A DNA stretch of 63,330 bases from Thermodesulfobium sp. 4217-1 (lineage in GTDB: Bacteria; Thermodesulfobiota; Thermodesulfobiia; Thermodesulfobiales; Thermodesulfobiaceae): assembly GCF_039822205.1 (NCBI RefSeq), contig NZ_JBAGBW010000012.1, positions 1 through 63,330 on the forward strand, read 5' to 3'. The notes below the pieces were generated by a model, which saw only the letters and a program-made list of their open reading frames with translations, did not search any database and was not told the origin of the DNA. The number at the start of each line of letters is the position of its first letter. The first letter of the stretch is position 1. The position numbers and the translations under genes are program-made. This document shows positions 51,868-60,282 of the stretch, piece after piece.

Positions 51868-52498
51868 AATCTGATGGCTTTAGGAAAAATGGATCTTCGT
51901 TCTCAGGAGAAAACATTGCCTGCTCTGTTCTACCGATGATCTGCCAACCACCAGGCGATCTGGTGGGATATATTCCTGTTTGATTGCCAGCAATACCCAC
52001 AGAACCTGCTTCTACGGACAATCTTGGAGTTGACAGCCTGGGCGTAGCAATGCGATCAGACAATATTCCCATATAGGCAAAGCCAGGAGTAAACCCTAAC
52101 ATAAAAACTTTATAGATCTTTGATGTAAATTCTCTTATTACCTCTTCTTCTGATATATTGTGAAACCCTGCTACATATTTAAGATCTGGCCCATATTGTC
52201 CGCCAAACTTCACAAATACATCTCGAATAATTGTGTCCTCTTCTCTTTTTGAGAAGGTTGACATTACAACATCAAAAATATTTTTCACATCTAATAAAAA
52301 TTCGTCTAAGTTATATTTAAGAGGATCAAAATCGATCAATAAGCTACCATAGGAAACAGTAATGTCTAAAATATCGAGCTTTTTTAATGCTAAAGAAAGA
52401 GATTGTACCCTATCAGATACCTCATAATCTAAAATATTTCCAATCTCAATAAGCAAAGAGCCCTCAGAAACAAAAGAAAATCTTGAGCTTATGCCCAA
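51839..52498 (-). CDS. pxpB: 5-oxoprolinase subunit B (KipI-like)
   Basis: A 219-residue PxpB/KipI protein. It begins near SEGSLLIEIGN and has the typical LGFTPGFAYMGILSDRIATP, AGSVGIAGNQTGIYP and SPGGWQIIGRT. The start is TTG 52498, overlapping the pxpA stop. An ATA codon two codons later fits the weak SD equally well. It is the central gene of pxpABC. Confidence 0.93.
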   Translation of the reverse strand: MGISSRFSFVSEGSLLIEIGNILDYEVSDRVQSLSLALKKLDILDITVSYGSLLIDFDPLKYNLDEFLLDVKNIFDVVMSTFSKREEDTIIRDVFVKFGGQYGPDLKYVAGFHNISEEEVIREFTSKIYKVFMLGFTPGFAYMGILSDRIATPRLSTPRLSVEAGSVGIAGNQTGIYPTRSPGGWQIIGRTEQAMFSPENEDPFFLKPSDYARFIRVDS

Positions 52499-53250
52499 TC
52501 TCTTACGCTCTTGATAGAAATATTGTTATCTGAAAATTCTTTTAACAATCTTTTTACAAAATTTTGAGCGCCAGGGGTATCTGAATGAACACAGAATGTC
52601 TGAAAATCAACATTTATCAATTTGTTATCAAATGTTTCCAGAGATTTATTCAAGATCATTTTTACAGCTCTTTTTACTATAAAATCTTCATCTTTTAAGA
52701 CTGAACCTGGAATGCTTCTTGATACAAGGCTTCCATCAGAATTGTATGCCCTATCTAAAAATCCCTCTCTTACAACCTTTAAACCAATTTCTAATGCAAC
52801 CTCCTCAGACTTTGAGCCAGGAGGCAGAAAGACAAACAAGTCTTTTGAGAAGTCTCTCACTGCAGAGAGGAATGCATAAGCCTCATCCTTATCTTTGGCT
52901 ATCTTGTTATAAAGAGAGCCATGTGGTTTTACGTGCTGCATATCCAGATTCTTTGAACGCAAAAAAGAGTAAAGAGATCCAATCTGATATAGAGTATAGG
53001 CGTATAACTCATCCTTTGACATGTGAAAATCTCTTCTTCCAAAACCAATTAAATCAGGATAGCCAGGATGTGCTCCTATTGCTACATTGTTCTCTTTTGC
53101 CATCTCAACAGTCCTTAGCATCACCATTGGATCTCCCGCGTGCATGCCACATGCAATATTAACAGAGCTGACGAAATTTATAACATCAGAGCTACCATAC
53201 TTGTATACCCCAAAACTCTCGCCAACATCGCTGTTCAAGTCTAAAAACAT
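52489..53250 (-). CDS. pxpA: 5-oxoprolinase subunit A (LamB/YcsF family)
   Basis: A 253-residue LamB/YcsF protein. It begins DLNSDVGESFGVYKYG and contains NIACGMHAGDP, IGAHPGYPDL, HVKPHGSLYN and CVHSDTPGA, all typical of PxpA. It overlaps the serS end by ten bases, so the pxp genes are part of the pheA-serS transcript. Confidence 0.95.
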   Translation of the reverse strand: MFLDLNSDVGESFGVYKYGSSDVINFVSSVNIACGMHAGDPMVMLRTVEMAKENNVAIGAHPGYPDLIGFGRRDFHMSKDELYAYTLYQIGSLYSFLRSKNLDMQHVKPHGSLYNKIAKDKDEAYAFLSAVRDFSKDLFVFLPPGSKSEEVALEIGLKVVREGFLDRAYNSDGSLVSRSIPGSVLKDEDFIVKRAVKMILNKSLETFDNKLINVDFQTFCVHSDTPGAQNFVKRLLKEFSDNNISIKSVRDWA

Positions 53251-54524
53251 GTCGTCAGTCCAATCCTTTCAGTCCCAACGTATGGGATAAGAACATCCGG
53301 GACATTCAGGTAGCCTTCTTCATCCTGATAATATTCGTAAATTGCCGCTAAAGTCCTGCCAATTGCAAGACCAGAACCGTTTAAGGTATGAACGTATCTG
53401 CTTTTGCTATCTTTTGGTTTGTAGCGTATATTAGCCCTTCTCGCTTGAAAATCAGTAAAGTTGCTGCAAGAAGATATTTCTCTATAATTTTTCGAAGACG
53501 CCATGTACACCTCTATATCATACGTCTTTGCAGAACTAAATCCTAAATCGCCACTGCAAAGCTCAATCACTCTATATGGCAGCTTTAACTTTTTCAAAAC
53601 CTTTTGCGCCTGCTCAGTTATAAACTGAAGTTCATTTAAAGACTCTTCTGGCCTACAAAAAACAACCATTTCCACCTTGTCGAACTGGTGTTGTCTTATT
53701 ATCCCCCTAACGTCTTTGCCATAAGAACCAGCTTCCCTCCTAAAACATGCCGAATATGCGCAAAATCTTACAGGCAAAGAAGTATCCATCAACACTTCGT
53801 CTCTAAAAAAGTTAGTTACTGGAACCTCTGCGGTGGGTATAAGAAAATATGGATCATCTGCACACTTAAACAACTCGTCTCTAAACTTCGGTAGTTGCCC
53901 TGTCCCATACATTGAGGCCTCGTTAACCAAATAAGGGGGCCATAGCTCAACAAACCCATCAGTTCTGTGCATATCCATCATAAAGTTCAATAAAGCTCTT
54001 ACCAGCCTTGCACCAAAGCCAATATGGAAAGAAAATCTGGATCCCGTAACCTTACCAGCTCTCTCAATGTCAAGTAGGCCAATTTTCTTACCAAGATCCC
54101 AATGAGGCATTACCTCAAAACCAAAATCCTTAGGTTCTCCACAATAGTTAACCGCAACGTTTTGAGATTCGTCAGTGCCAAATGGAACATCAGGCAATAA
54201 AATGTTCGGCAATTGATACCACAAGGTTTTGAATTGAGAGTCCAAACCTCTCTCGTTTTCTGCCAATCTTGAAATTTCATCGCCAATATTTCTCGATTTT
54301 TCGACAAGCTCAGTCGCATCTTTTTTGTCCTTTTTTAAAACAGAAATTTCCTTAGACAATTTATTCTGGTTTTCTCTAAGATTGGATATCTCAGTTCTCA
54401 GATTTTTTAGTTTTTGATCGAGATCTTTAAGATCCTGTAAACTAAAATTTAATTTTGTTCCCCTGTTCTTCAAAGAATCTTCTAAAATTTCAAAATCTTC
54501 TCTCAAACATTTAATATCAAGCAT
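53241..54524 (-). CDS. serS: Seryl-tRNA synthetase
   Basis: A 427-residue class II synthetase. An N-terminal antiparallel coiled coil (about residues 25-100) precedes the catalytic core, with PTAEVPVTNFF, CFRREAGSYGKDVRGI (motif 2) and NGSGLAIGRTLAAIYEYY (motif 3). The start is ATG 54524 because AAGGAG lies six bases upstream. An earlier in-frame start at 54572 lies inside pheA. It overlaps pheA by eight bases. Confidence 0.96.
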   Translation of the reverse strand: MLDIKCLREDFEILEDSLKNRGTKLNFSLQDLKDLDQKLKNLRTEISNLRENQNKLSKEISVLKKDKKDATELVEKSRNIGDEISRLAENERGLDSQFKTLWYQLPNILLPDVPFGTDESQNVAVNYCGEPKDFGFEVMPHWDLGKKIGLLDIERAGKVTGSRFSFHIGFGARLVRALLNFMMDMHRTDGFVELWPPYLVNEASMYGTGQLPKFRDELFKCADDPYFLIPTAEVPVTNFFRDEVLMDTSLPVRFCAYSACFRREAGSYGKDVRGIIRQHQFDKVEMVVFCRPEESLNELQFITEQAQKVLKKLKLPYRVIELCSGDLGFSSAKTYDIEVYMASSKNYREISSCSNFTDFQARRANIRYKPKDSKSRYVHTLNGSGLAIGRTLAAIYEYYQDEEGYLNVPDVLIPYVGTERIGLTTCF

Positions 54525-55365
54525 TCTTATCTCCTTGAGTAATTTTTTCATTGAACGCAGGATAGCTACCAAAAATCTTTATAAAAGAGGTCTTGTCAAC
54601 GAGCGCTGCAAGGGCTTCTTTTATGTGTGCGTCTTCCCTGTGACCTATCATATCAATAAAAAATATGTAGTCTCCAAGAACCCTTTTACTAGGCCTTGAT
54701 TCGATTTTCGTAAGATTTATCTTCCTAAATGCAAATTCAGAAAGTATTGAAAATAGTGCTCCAGGCCTATCCCTGTAAGTAGAGCAGGCGATACTGGTTT
54801 TATCATGCCCAGTTTTTGAAGGGTTAGTGCTACCCAACAAAAAAAATCTTGTAAAGTTATATTCTTCGTCTGAGACACTGTTTAAGATAATCTCAAGTTT
54901 GTATAGATCTGCGTTTTTTGGTGAACCTATTGCAGCAGATTTGGGATCAAGCGATGCCATTTTTGCTGCCTGAGCCGTTGATGGACAGCTAATTAATTTT
55001 GCGTATGGCAACAGCCTTGCTATCATATTCTTGCACTGCAAAAGGGGTTGTGGGTGAGAAAGAACCCTTTCAATAGAATTAAGCCTAACTTCAGGAAGGG
55101 CCATAAGTGAATTTTGAATTTGCAGCACCGTTTCTTCTTGAACAACAAAGTCATGCTTTAGCATAAGCTCAAGAACTATTCCAACAGGACCCTCGATAGA
55201 GTTTTCCACAGGGACAATTGCACAGTCGAGCTTCTTCTTTTGGAGCGAATCGAATATAGAAGCAAAATCAGACATCTCGACAGCCTCAAAATCAATTGAC
55301 AGGTTAAGCTTAAACAAAGCCTCGCCTGAATAAGAACCTTTTGGACCTAAATATCCTACTTTCAT
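54517..55365 (-). CDS. pheA: Prephenate dehydratase
   Basis: A 282-residue monofunctional enzyme of phenylalanine synthesis. The N-terminal catalytic domain begins KVGYLGPKGSYSGEA and contains VPVENSIEGPVG and NFTRFFLLG, the latter with the key threonine. A C-terminal ACT domain (SIACSTYRDRPGALFSILSE, ESRPSK) gives phenylalanine feedback. No chorismate mutase domain is fused. It heads the minus-strand unit pheA-serS-pxpABC-rnc-lptB-pepP. Confidence 0.95.
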   Translation of the reverse strand: MKVGYLGPKGSYSGEALFKLNLSIDFEAVEMSDFASIFDSLQKKKLDCAIVPVENSIEGPVGIVLELMLKHDFVVQEETVLQIQNSLMALPEVRLNSIERVLSHPQPLLQCKNMIARLLPYAKLISCPSTAQAAKMASLDPKSAAIGSPKNADLYKLEIILNSVSDEEYNFTRFFLLGSTNPSKTGHDKTSIACSTYRDRPGALFSILSEFAFRKINLTKIESRPSKRVLGDYIFFIDMIGHREDAHIKEALAALVDKTSFIKIFGSYPAFNEKITQGDKNA

Positions 55366-55663
55366 TGTCCGTTACATCCCGAAAAGATTAGCAAAAATAT
55401 CTCCCCTTGATTGATTTTTTACACTGATTTATTTTAGCACAATAATACATTAAACTATAAAAAATATATTTTTTTATAAGCCTAAACCAATAAATTAAGT
55501 TGCTAAAATTATAATACAAGTTTTTTTAATAAAAAGTTGCTAAAATATACTTAGTAAAATAATTTCTGGAGTTGATAAAAAATTGATTATCATTTTTGCA
55601 ATATCTTTTAAAAAACGTCTTAATTTTAAAACTTTTTTAAATAAATTTTCTGTTTAAATTTTC
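55366..55663. other. 298-bp divergent regulatory region between pheA and the MFS gene
   Basis: No gene is seen. A direct repeat AAGTTGCTAAAAT occurs at 55497 and 55534, 37 bases apart; the first copy runs into a TATAAT (55510-55515). Further right is a Fur-like sequence (next entry). The rest is AT-rich sequence without other structure that I can support. Confidence 0.5.
55579..55597. promoter_or_regulatory. Fur-box-like sequence upstream of the MFS exporter
   Basis: The 19 bases AAAATTGATTATCATTTTT... region aligned on GATTATCATT matches the classical 19-bp Fur consensus at about 13 positions. It lies about 70 bases before the MFS start codon. The AT-rich background makes chance similarity possible. 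Confidence 0.25.
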
Positions 55664-56860
55664 ATGAAAGAGATGAATTTTTCGAATCTAATACCAAATC
55701 CCCTAAAACAGCTTAATTTTAGCTTATATTTTTGGGGACAAGGAATATCTTTAATCGGCAGTTGGGTTCAAAGCGCTGCCCTATCCTGGTTGGTTTATAA
55801 AATAACTTCATCAACATCAGCCCTTGGTCTCTTGACCTTCTCTGCCCAGATCCCAATGGCAATATTTACACTTTTTGGTGGAGATATTGCCGATAATTTC
55901 CCAAAAAAGAGAATATTATACATAACCCAAACAGCCTTTACATTTGTAGCCCTCTTTATGTTTGCGGCTACCATTGAAAATGCTAACTTTTGGATTTTTA
56001 TTGCACTTACAAGCGTATCAGGCTTCATAGCAGCCTTTGACATGCCCACCAGACAGGCTTTTGTTATAGACCTTGTAAACGACAAAAGAGATCTCCCTCA
56101 AGCCATAGCGCTAAACTCTGGAATATTTAACGCTGCAAGGGTAATAGGACCAACGGTAGCAGGCTTTTTGGTTGCGTTTTTTGGAGAGGCAATTTGCTTT
56201 TTGATAAATGCTATATCTTTTCTGGCAGTACTTGCATCGCTCTTTTTTATAAAAACAGAAAAGACTTTAGATTTATCTACTAAGAAGAGAGCAAGATTCA
56301 AAGAAGCGTATGATTTTACAATTAGTAGCAAAGAAATACTCATAGCGATCATCATGCTCTCTATGGGAGGATTTCTTGGAATATCCTATATGGTGCTGCT
56401 GCCTGCTATTGCGAAATTAATATTACACACCGACGTTAAGGGTTATGGCTTGCTAATGGCTTCTTCTGGCATAGGCTCTCTTATAGCAGCATTCTTCCTT
56501 GGAACAAGAAAAGAGTCCTCTAACCTGGTAAATATAATAAAGCGATCTTCAATACTTCTATCGGTCAGCCTGATAGGCATAGCGATATTTCAAAACTTTA
56601 TCGTTTGTATGATATTTCTTTTTTTGTCAGGATTTGGATTGATATCTTTAGCTGTTACTACAAATACATTGATTCAAGTAAAAACGCCAAACAATATACG
56701 TGGAAAGATGATGAGCATTTATGCGCTTTCTTTTATCGGGCTTTCTCCCTTTGGGGCACTTTTAATTGGTTTTCTCTCAAACCTAATCGGAATAGAACCT
56801 ACACTAATAATCTGTGGATCAGTTCTCTTTTTAGCTAATATCTTTGTTATGAAGATGTAG
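55664..56860 (+). CDS. MFS transporter (EntS/MFS_3-like)
   Basis: A 398-residue transporter with twelve hydrophobic helices. The first loop is seen in LIGSWVQSAALSWLVYKITS, and the MFS loop motif in GGDIADNFPKKRIL. The closest subgroup by pattern is MFS_3, which includes siderophore exporters, but the substrate is not determined. The ATG has no SD. A possible Fur box upstream would fit iron control. Confidence 0.88.
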   Translation: MKEMNFSNLIPNPLKQLNFSLYFWGQGISLIGSWVQSAALSWLVYKITSSTSALGLLTFSAQIPMAIFTLFGGDIADNFPKKRILYITQTAFTFVALFMFAATIENANFWIFIALTSVSGFIAAFDMPTRQAFVIDLVNDKRDLPQAIALNSGIFNAARVIGPTVAGFLVAFFGEAICFLINAISFLAVLASLFFIKTEKTLDLSTKKRARFKEAYDFTISSKEILIAIIMLSMGGFLGISYMVLLPAIAKLILHTDVKGYGLLMASSGIGSLIAAFFLGTRKESSNLVNIIKRSSILLSVSLIGIAIFQNFIVCMIFLFLSGFGLISLAVTTNTLIQVKTPNNIRGKMMSIYALSFIGLSPFGALLIGFLSNLIGIEPTLIICGSVLFLANIFVMKM

Positions 56861-56901
56861 GCAGGGCTCTCAACACCAAACCTCTTTTTTTTATTTTATT
56901 T

Positions 56902-56953
56902 AGTGTCATTATTGACACTTTATGATATAATGTATAGTGTAATAAATGATACT
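56902..56953 (+). promoter_or_regulatory. Extended -10 promoter flanked by two 18-bp dyads
   Basis: AGTGTCATTATTGACACT (56902-56919) is a perfect 7-4-7 inverted repeat. AGTGTAATAAATGATACT (56936-56953) is a second copy with 14 of 18 identical bases. Between them lies TGATATAAT (56923-56931), an exact extended -10 element, with a 4/6 -35 match (GTGTCA, 56903-56908). The first dyad covers the -35 and the second covers the start site, an arrangement expected of a repressor pair. Confidence 0.7.
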
Positions 56954-56980
56954 AAAATTTTTATTGAAAGGAAGATAAAC

Positions 56981-57562
56981 TTGAAGATTGCGTTATCTAT
57001 ATATAAAGAAATCATTGCTCCAGTTTTCGATTCATCAAACGATATAGAAATTGTCGAGATAACTGAAGGCGAAATAACTGGTAGGAAAGTTTATAAAGTC
57101 GATTTGTTAAATATCTTTGATTTCTTTCTTAAAAACAGCGTTGACCTGGTTATCTGTGGTGCAGTTAGCAGACAGCTTGAATCTCAGATATCTGCATATA
57201 CTAAAGTAAATTCTTTTATTTCTGGAAATAAAGAAGATGTTCTTTTAGCATTTATAAAGGGGCACAACCTAAACAGCCTTCTAATGCCAGGCTGCAAACA
57301 AAACAGGTTTAGAAAGGGCTGTCTTGCAAAAAATATTATCTTAAAAGGAGTGATACAAATGCCAAGAGGCGATGGAACAGGACCGATGGGATCTGGTCAA
57401 GCAGGTCAGGGTATGAGAAAAGGTCGCATGGGAGGACAGGGCTTTGGCCCTGGAGGTGAATGTCTGTGCCCAAATTGCGGTACAAGGATTCCTCACAAAC
57501 CAGGAGTGCCTTGCGTCCAGGAAAAATGTCCAAAATGCCAAACGATGATGATTAGAGGTTAA
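56981..57562 (+). CDS. NifX-like domain fused in frame to a Gly-rich zinc-ribbon protein
   Basis: A 193-residue product. Residues 1-110 are NifX-like ([33 protein letters not shown]), then a basic Cys-containing linker. Residues 127-193 resemble the small MPRGDGTGP proteins, with zinc-ribbon pairs CPNC and CPKC. The start is TTG 56981, six bases after AAAGGAAG. No stop separates the parts, yet AAGGAG stands eight bases before the ATG of the second part (57359), so a separate 67-residue protein is probably also made. First gene of the second ORP-type locus. Confidence 0.8.
   Translation: MKIALSIYKEIIAPVFDSSNDIEIVEITEGEITGRKVYKVDLLNIFDFFLKNSVDLVICGAVSRQLESQISAYTKVNSFISGNKEDVLLAFIKGHNLNSLLMPGCKQNRFRKGCLAKNIILKGVIQMPRGDGTGPMGSGQAGQGMRKGRMGGQGFGPGGECLCPNCGTRIPHKPGVPCVQEKCPKCQTMMIRG
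57345..57361 (+). promoter_or_regulatory. Internal ribosome-binding site at the NifX/zinc-ribbon junction
   Basis: AAGGAG (57345-57350), an eight-base spacer and ATG (57359-57361) in the same frame as the upstream domain. Initiation here yields the 67-residue MPRGDGTGP-type zinc-ribbon protein alone. Confidence 0.6.
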
Positions 57563-57594
57563 GAGTCTGCGGATATCATAAGGAGTAGAAAATT

Positions 57595-57804
57595 ATGAGA
57601 GGTATTAGAAGATGTAATCCTCGCTGGGTTGGAGGACAAAGGAGTTTTTATGGCAGCGCTATTACAAGCAGCAGGTCGTCGGTACTGTTTTTAATATTCT
57701 TTTTAGGGCTTATTGTCTCTCTAATAATGGGCAGGGTTGAACTAGTGCTTGGATGGACTGCAGTTTTCTTACTTTTGTGGTTTTTAGGATTTTTAAGAAT
57801 ATAA
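57595..57804 (+). CDS. Small two-helix membrane protein of the ORP-type locus
   Basis: A 69-residue protein with a basic N-terminus (RGIRRCNPRW) and two hydrophobic helices (about residues 30-46 and 50-67). AAGGAG precedes the ATG. I do not recognise a family. It lies between the NifX fusion and the DUF5320 gene in one transcript and could anchor the complex to the membrane, which is speculation. Confidence 0.7.
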   Translation: MRGIRRCNPRWVGGQRSFYGSAITSSRSSVLFLIFFLGLIVSLIMGRVELVLGWTAVFLLLWFLGFLRI

Positions 57805-57825
57805 CTATGAAAGGAGGTGACAGAA

Positions 57826-58131
57826 ATGCCAAGAGGTGATGGAACAGGACCGATGGGACAAGGACCAATGACTGGCAGAGGATTCGGATACTGCTCTGGA
57901 AATGCGCAGCCTGGTTTTGTAGGCTCAGGCTTTAGAATGGGCAGAGGATTCGCTCGATGCATGGGCAGAGGATTTTCTGGTTTTGGCAGAGGGTTTGGCT
58001 TGATGAGAGCTTCAATATATAACGATCCGCAAGCTGAAAAAAATATATTGCAAAATCAGCTTAATGCCCTTGAATCTGCTGTCGCAGCAATAAAAAACAG
58101 GCTGGGGTCTATTGGAAAAGAAACCGAATAG
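57826..58131 (+). CDS. DUF5320 family protein
   Basis: A 101-residue protein. It begins [19 protein letters not shown] and continues with Gly/Met/Phe/Arg repeats (MGRGF, FGRGFG). It ends in a short coiled coil (NILQNQLNALESAVAAIKNR). DUF5320 proteins accompany NifX and MinD genes in anaerobes; their function is unknown. AAGGAGGTGA lies five bases before the ATG. The first residues equal those of the zinc-ribbon part of the gene two places upstream. Confidence 0.85.
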   Translation: MPRGDGTGPMGQGPMTGRGFGYCSGNAQPGFVGSGFRMGRGFARCMGRGFSGFGRGFGLMRASIYNDPQAEKNILQNQLNALESAVAAIKNRLGSIGKETE

Positions 58132-58138
58132 GGTGTAG

Positions 58139-58166
58139 TTAAGGGGAGGCTTAGGCCTTCCCTTAA
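58139..58166 (+). other. Intercistronic stem-loop
   Basis: TTAAGGGGAGGC (58139-58150) pairs with GCCTTCCCTTAA (58155-58166), 12 bp with one G-U pair and a TTAG loop. No T-run follows, so it is more likely a processing or stability element than a terminator between DUF5320 and the NifX gene. Confidence 0.6.
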
Positions 58167-58191
58167 AGATCATATATTATAGGAGGTAAGT

Positions 58192-58554
58192 ATGAAAGTA
58201 GCGTTTACATCACAAGGAGATAATTTAGATTCAGAATTTGACCAGAGATTTGGAAGGGCAATGTATTTTATAATTTATGATACAGAAACCAATGAATCTC
58301 AGACATTGGAAAATATGGCGGGCGTAGAGTCTGCTCACGGAGCAGGAATTAGCGCTGCAAAAAAATTAGTTGATGCCAAAGTAGAGGCATTGGTTACGGG
58401 AAACTGTGGACCAAATGCATTTAATGTTCTTGCTGGAAACGATATAAAAATATATCTTTCAAATTCTAAAACCGTTAGAGAGGCTATTGAAGAGCTTAAT
58501 GGAGGAAGACTACAGATATCAAATTCACCAACTAAAGGTGGGCATTGGAGATGA
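58192..58554 (+). CDS. NifX/orange-protein-like protein
   Basis: A 120-residue NifX-family protein. It begins MKVAFTSQGDNLDSEFDQRF and contains ESAHGAGISAAKKLVD and VTGNCGPNAFNVLAG, the canonical form of the family core. It probably carries a metal cluster with the MinD-type ATPases that follow. GGAGG precedes the ATG and its stop overlaps the next start (ATGA). Confidence 0.9.
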   Translation: MKVAFTSQGDNLDSEFDQRFGRAMYFIIYDTETNESQTLENMAGVESAHGAGISAAKKLVDAKVEALVTGNCGPNAFNVLAGNDIKIYLSNSKTVREAIEELNGGRLQISNSPTKGGHWR

Positions 58555-59405
58555 CTTTAGCTGTTGCATCAGGAAAGGGCGGCACAGGCAAGACTACCAT
58601 CGCTACCAACCTTGCAATGGTAGCAGCCGAAAAATATGGACAGGTAACTTTGTTAGATTGTGACGTAGAAGAACCAAATTCTCACATATTTATAAAAGGG
58701 ACAAAGATTAAAGAGGAAATTGTAAACATAAAAATTCCAGAGGTTGACGAAAGCATCTGTACAGAGTGCGGAGCATGCAGTAATTTCTGTCAATACAATG
58801 CAATAATGTCCCTTAAAGGAAAGCCTGTTGTGTTTAAAGAAATGTGCCACTCGTGTGGAGGTTGTACTCTTGTATGTCAACCAAAAGCCATTCACGAAGT
58901 GGACCACAGGATTGGATTAATCAATTTTTACAGCTTAGGAAAAATAAACCTGATTGATGGCCTTTTAGACGTTGGAAGTCCGCTGAGTCCCCCATTAATT
59001 GGAGCAGTAAAAAAGCTTGAGGGAAAAGACACTTTAAACATAATAGATGCACCCCCAGGAACCTCTTGCCCTGTGATAGAAGCAATAAAAGATGCAGACT
59101 ATATAATTCTTGTAACCGAGCCAACTCCATTTGGGTTAAACGATTTGGTCTTAGCGGTTGAAGTGTCGCGAAAGCTCAATAAAAAATTCGCCGTTGCAAT
59201 AAACAGAGTGGGCTCAGGCGACGACAGGGTGCACAGATATTGTAAAGATGAAAATATCCCTATTATTTTAGAGATCCCTGATGACAGAAGGATAGCAGAA
59301 TTGTATTCAAACGGCAAAACAATCTTGGACAATCTGCCAGAATATAGAAAAAGTTTTGAAGAAGTTTTGACAAAGATTGGTGTGGTGATTCAAAATGGAC
59401 AATAG
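58551..59405 (+). CDS. MinD-family ATPase with inserted ferredoxin domain, copy 1
   Basis: A 284-residue P-loop ATPase with deviant Walker A ASGKGGTGKTT (residues 6-16). A two-cluster ferredoxin insert has CX2CX2CX3C at 70-80 and 99-109. DAPPGTSCP is the switch region. Two adjacent genes of this kind belong to the ORP complex loci of Desulfovibrio. The start is ATG 58551, with AAGGTGG nine bases upstream, rather than TTG 58545. Confidence 0.92.
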   Translation: MTLAVASGKGGTGKTTIATNLAMVAAEKYGQVTLLDCDVEEPNSHIFIKGTKIKEEIVNIKIPEVDESICTECGACSNFCQYNAIMSLKGKPVVFKEMCHSCGGCTLVCQPKAIHEVDHRIGLINFYSLGKINLIDGLLDVGSPLSPPLIGAVKKLEGKDTLNIIDAPPGTSCPVIEAIKDADYIILVTEPTPFGLNDLVLAVEVSRKLNKKFAVAINRVGSGDDRVHRYCKDENIPIILEIPDDRRIAELYSNGKTILDNLPEYRKSFEEVLTKIGVVIQNGQ

Positions 59406-60270
59406 GCCAAGAGAGATTGTGGTAATTAGCGGCAAAGGCGGAACTGGCAAGACGAGCATCAGCGCTTCTCTTGCATACCTATCGCAAGATTGTATAGTTG
59501 CGGATTGCGACGTAGATGCAGCAGATTTATATCTCTTGCTAAAGCCAATTTCAATTGAAAGACAGGACTTTTATAGTGGCCACATTGCTGAAATAAATCA
59601 AGAAAAGTGTGCAGGATGTGGAATATGTAAAGATTTGTGTAGATTTGATGCTATAAAGGCGAACAATAACGCTAAATTTAGCGTAGAACCATCATCCTGT
59701 GAGGGTTGCAAAGTATGTGTCGAATTTTGCCCTGAAAAGGCGATAGATTTCCCAGAAAGACTTTGTGGAGAATGGATGAAATCAGAGACAAGAGTTGGGT
59801 TTATGGTACACGCAAAATTAGGTATTGCAGCAGAAAATTCTGGAAAACTCGTCGCTTTAATCAGAAGCGAAGCAAAAAAGCTTGCGCAAGAAAAGGACAA
59901 AAAATTGATTATCATTGATGGACCTCCTGGAATAGGATGCCCTGTAATAGCGTCTATTACAGGGGCCACAGACGTTTTAGTAGTTACCGAACCTACGCTC
60001 TCTGGCATTCACGATCTTGAAAGGGTATTGTCCCTTGCAAATCACTTCAGGATAAAACCTTATATCTGTATAAACAAATTTGATCTCAATCTGGATATGT
60101 CAGAAAAAATTGAGAGCGTTGCAAAAGAGTTAGGTGCGAAGGTTATAGGAAAGATTAGATATGATAAATTAGTAACCAAAGCTCAAATAGAAGCAAAAAC
60201 AATTGTAGAATCAAATATACCATCAGCACAGGATATAATTGATATGTGGGAAAGATTAAAAGTTAATTAA
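59395..60270 (+). CDS. MinD-family ATPase with inserted ferredoxin domain, copy 2
   Basis: A 291-residue paralogue of the preceding gene, with ISGKGGTGKTS (residues 11-21), ferredoxin cysteines at 72-82 and 102-112, and IDGPPGIGCPV. It overlaps copy 1 by 11 bases. The two presumably form a heterodimer that couples ATP hydrolysis to a redox or metal-transfer step. Confidence 0.92.
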   Translation: MDNRPREIVVISGKGGTGKTSISASLAYLSQDCIVADCDVDAADLYLLLKPISIERQDFYSGHIAEINQEKCAGCGICKDLCRFDAIKANNNAKFSVEPSSCEGCKVCVEFCPEKAIDFPERLCGEWMKSETRVGFMVHAKLGIAAENSGKLVALIRSEAKKLAQEKDKKLIIIDGPPGIGCPVIASITGATDVLVVTEPTLSGIHDLERVLSLANHFRIKPYICINKFDLNLDMSEKIESVAKELGAKVIGKIRYDKLVTKAQIEAKTIVESNIPSAQDIIDMWERLKVN

Positions 60271-60282
60271 TAAGGAGTCATA

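Noticed and set aside
52719-53162. 147-codon open frame antisense to pxpA
   Set aside because: It overlaps the strongly conserved PxpA motifs on the other strand and has no start signal. It is a shadow frame.
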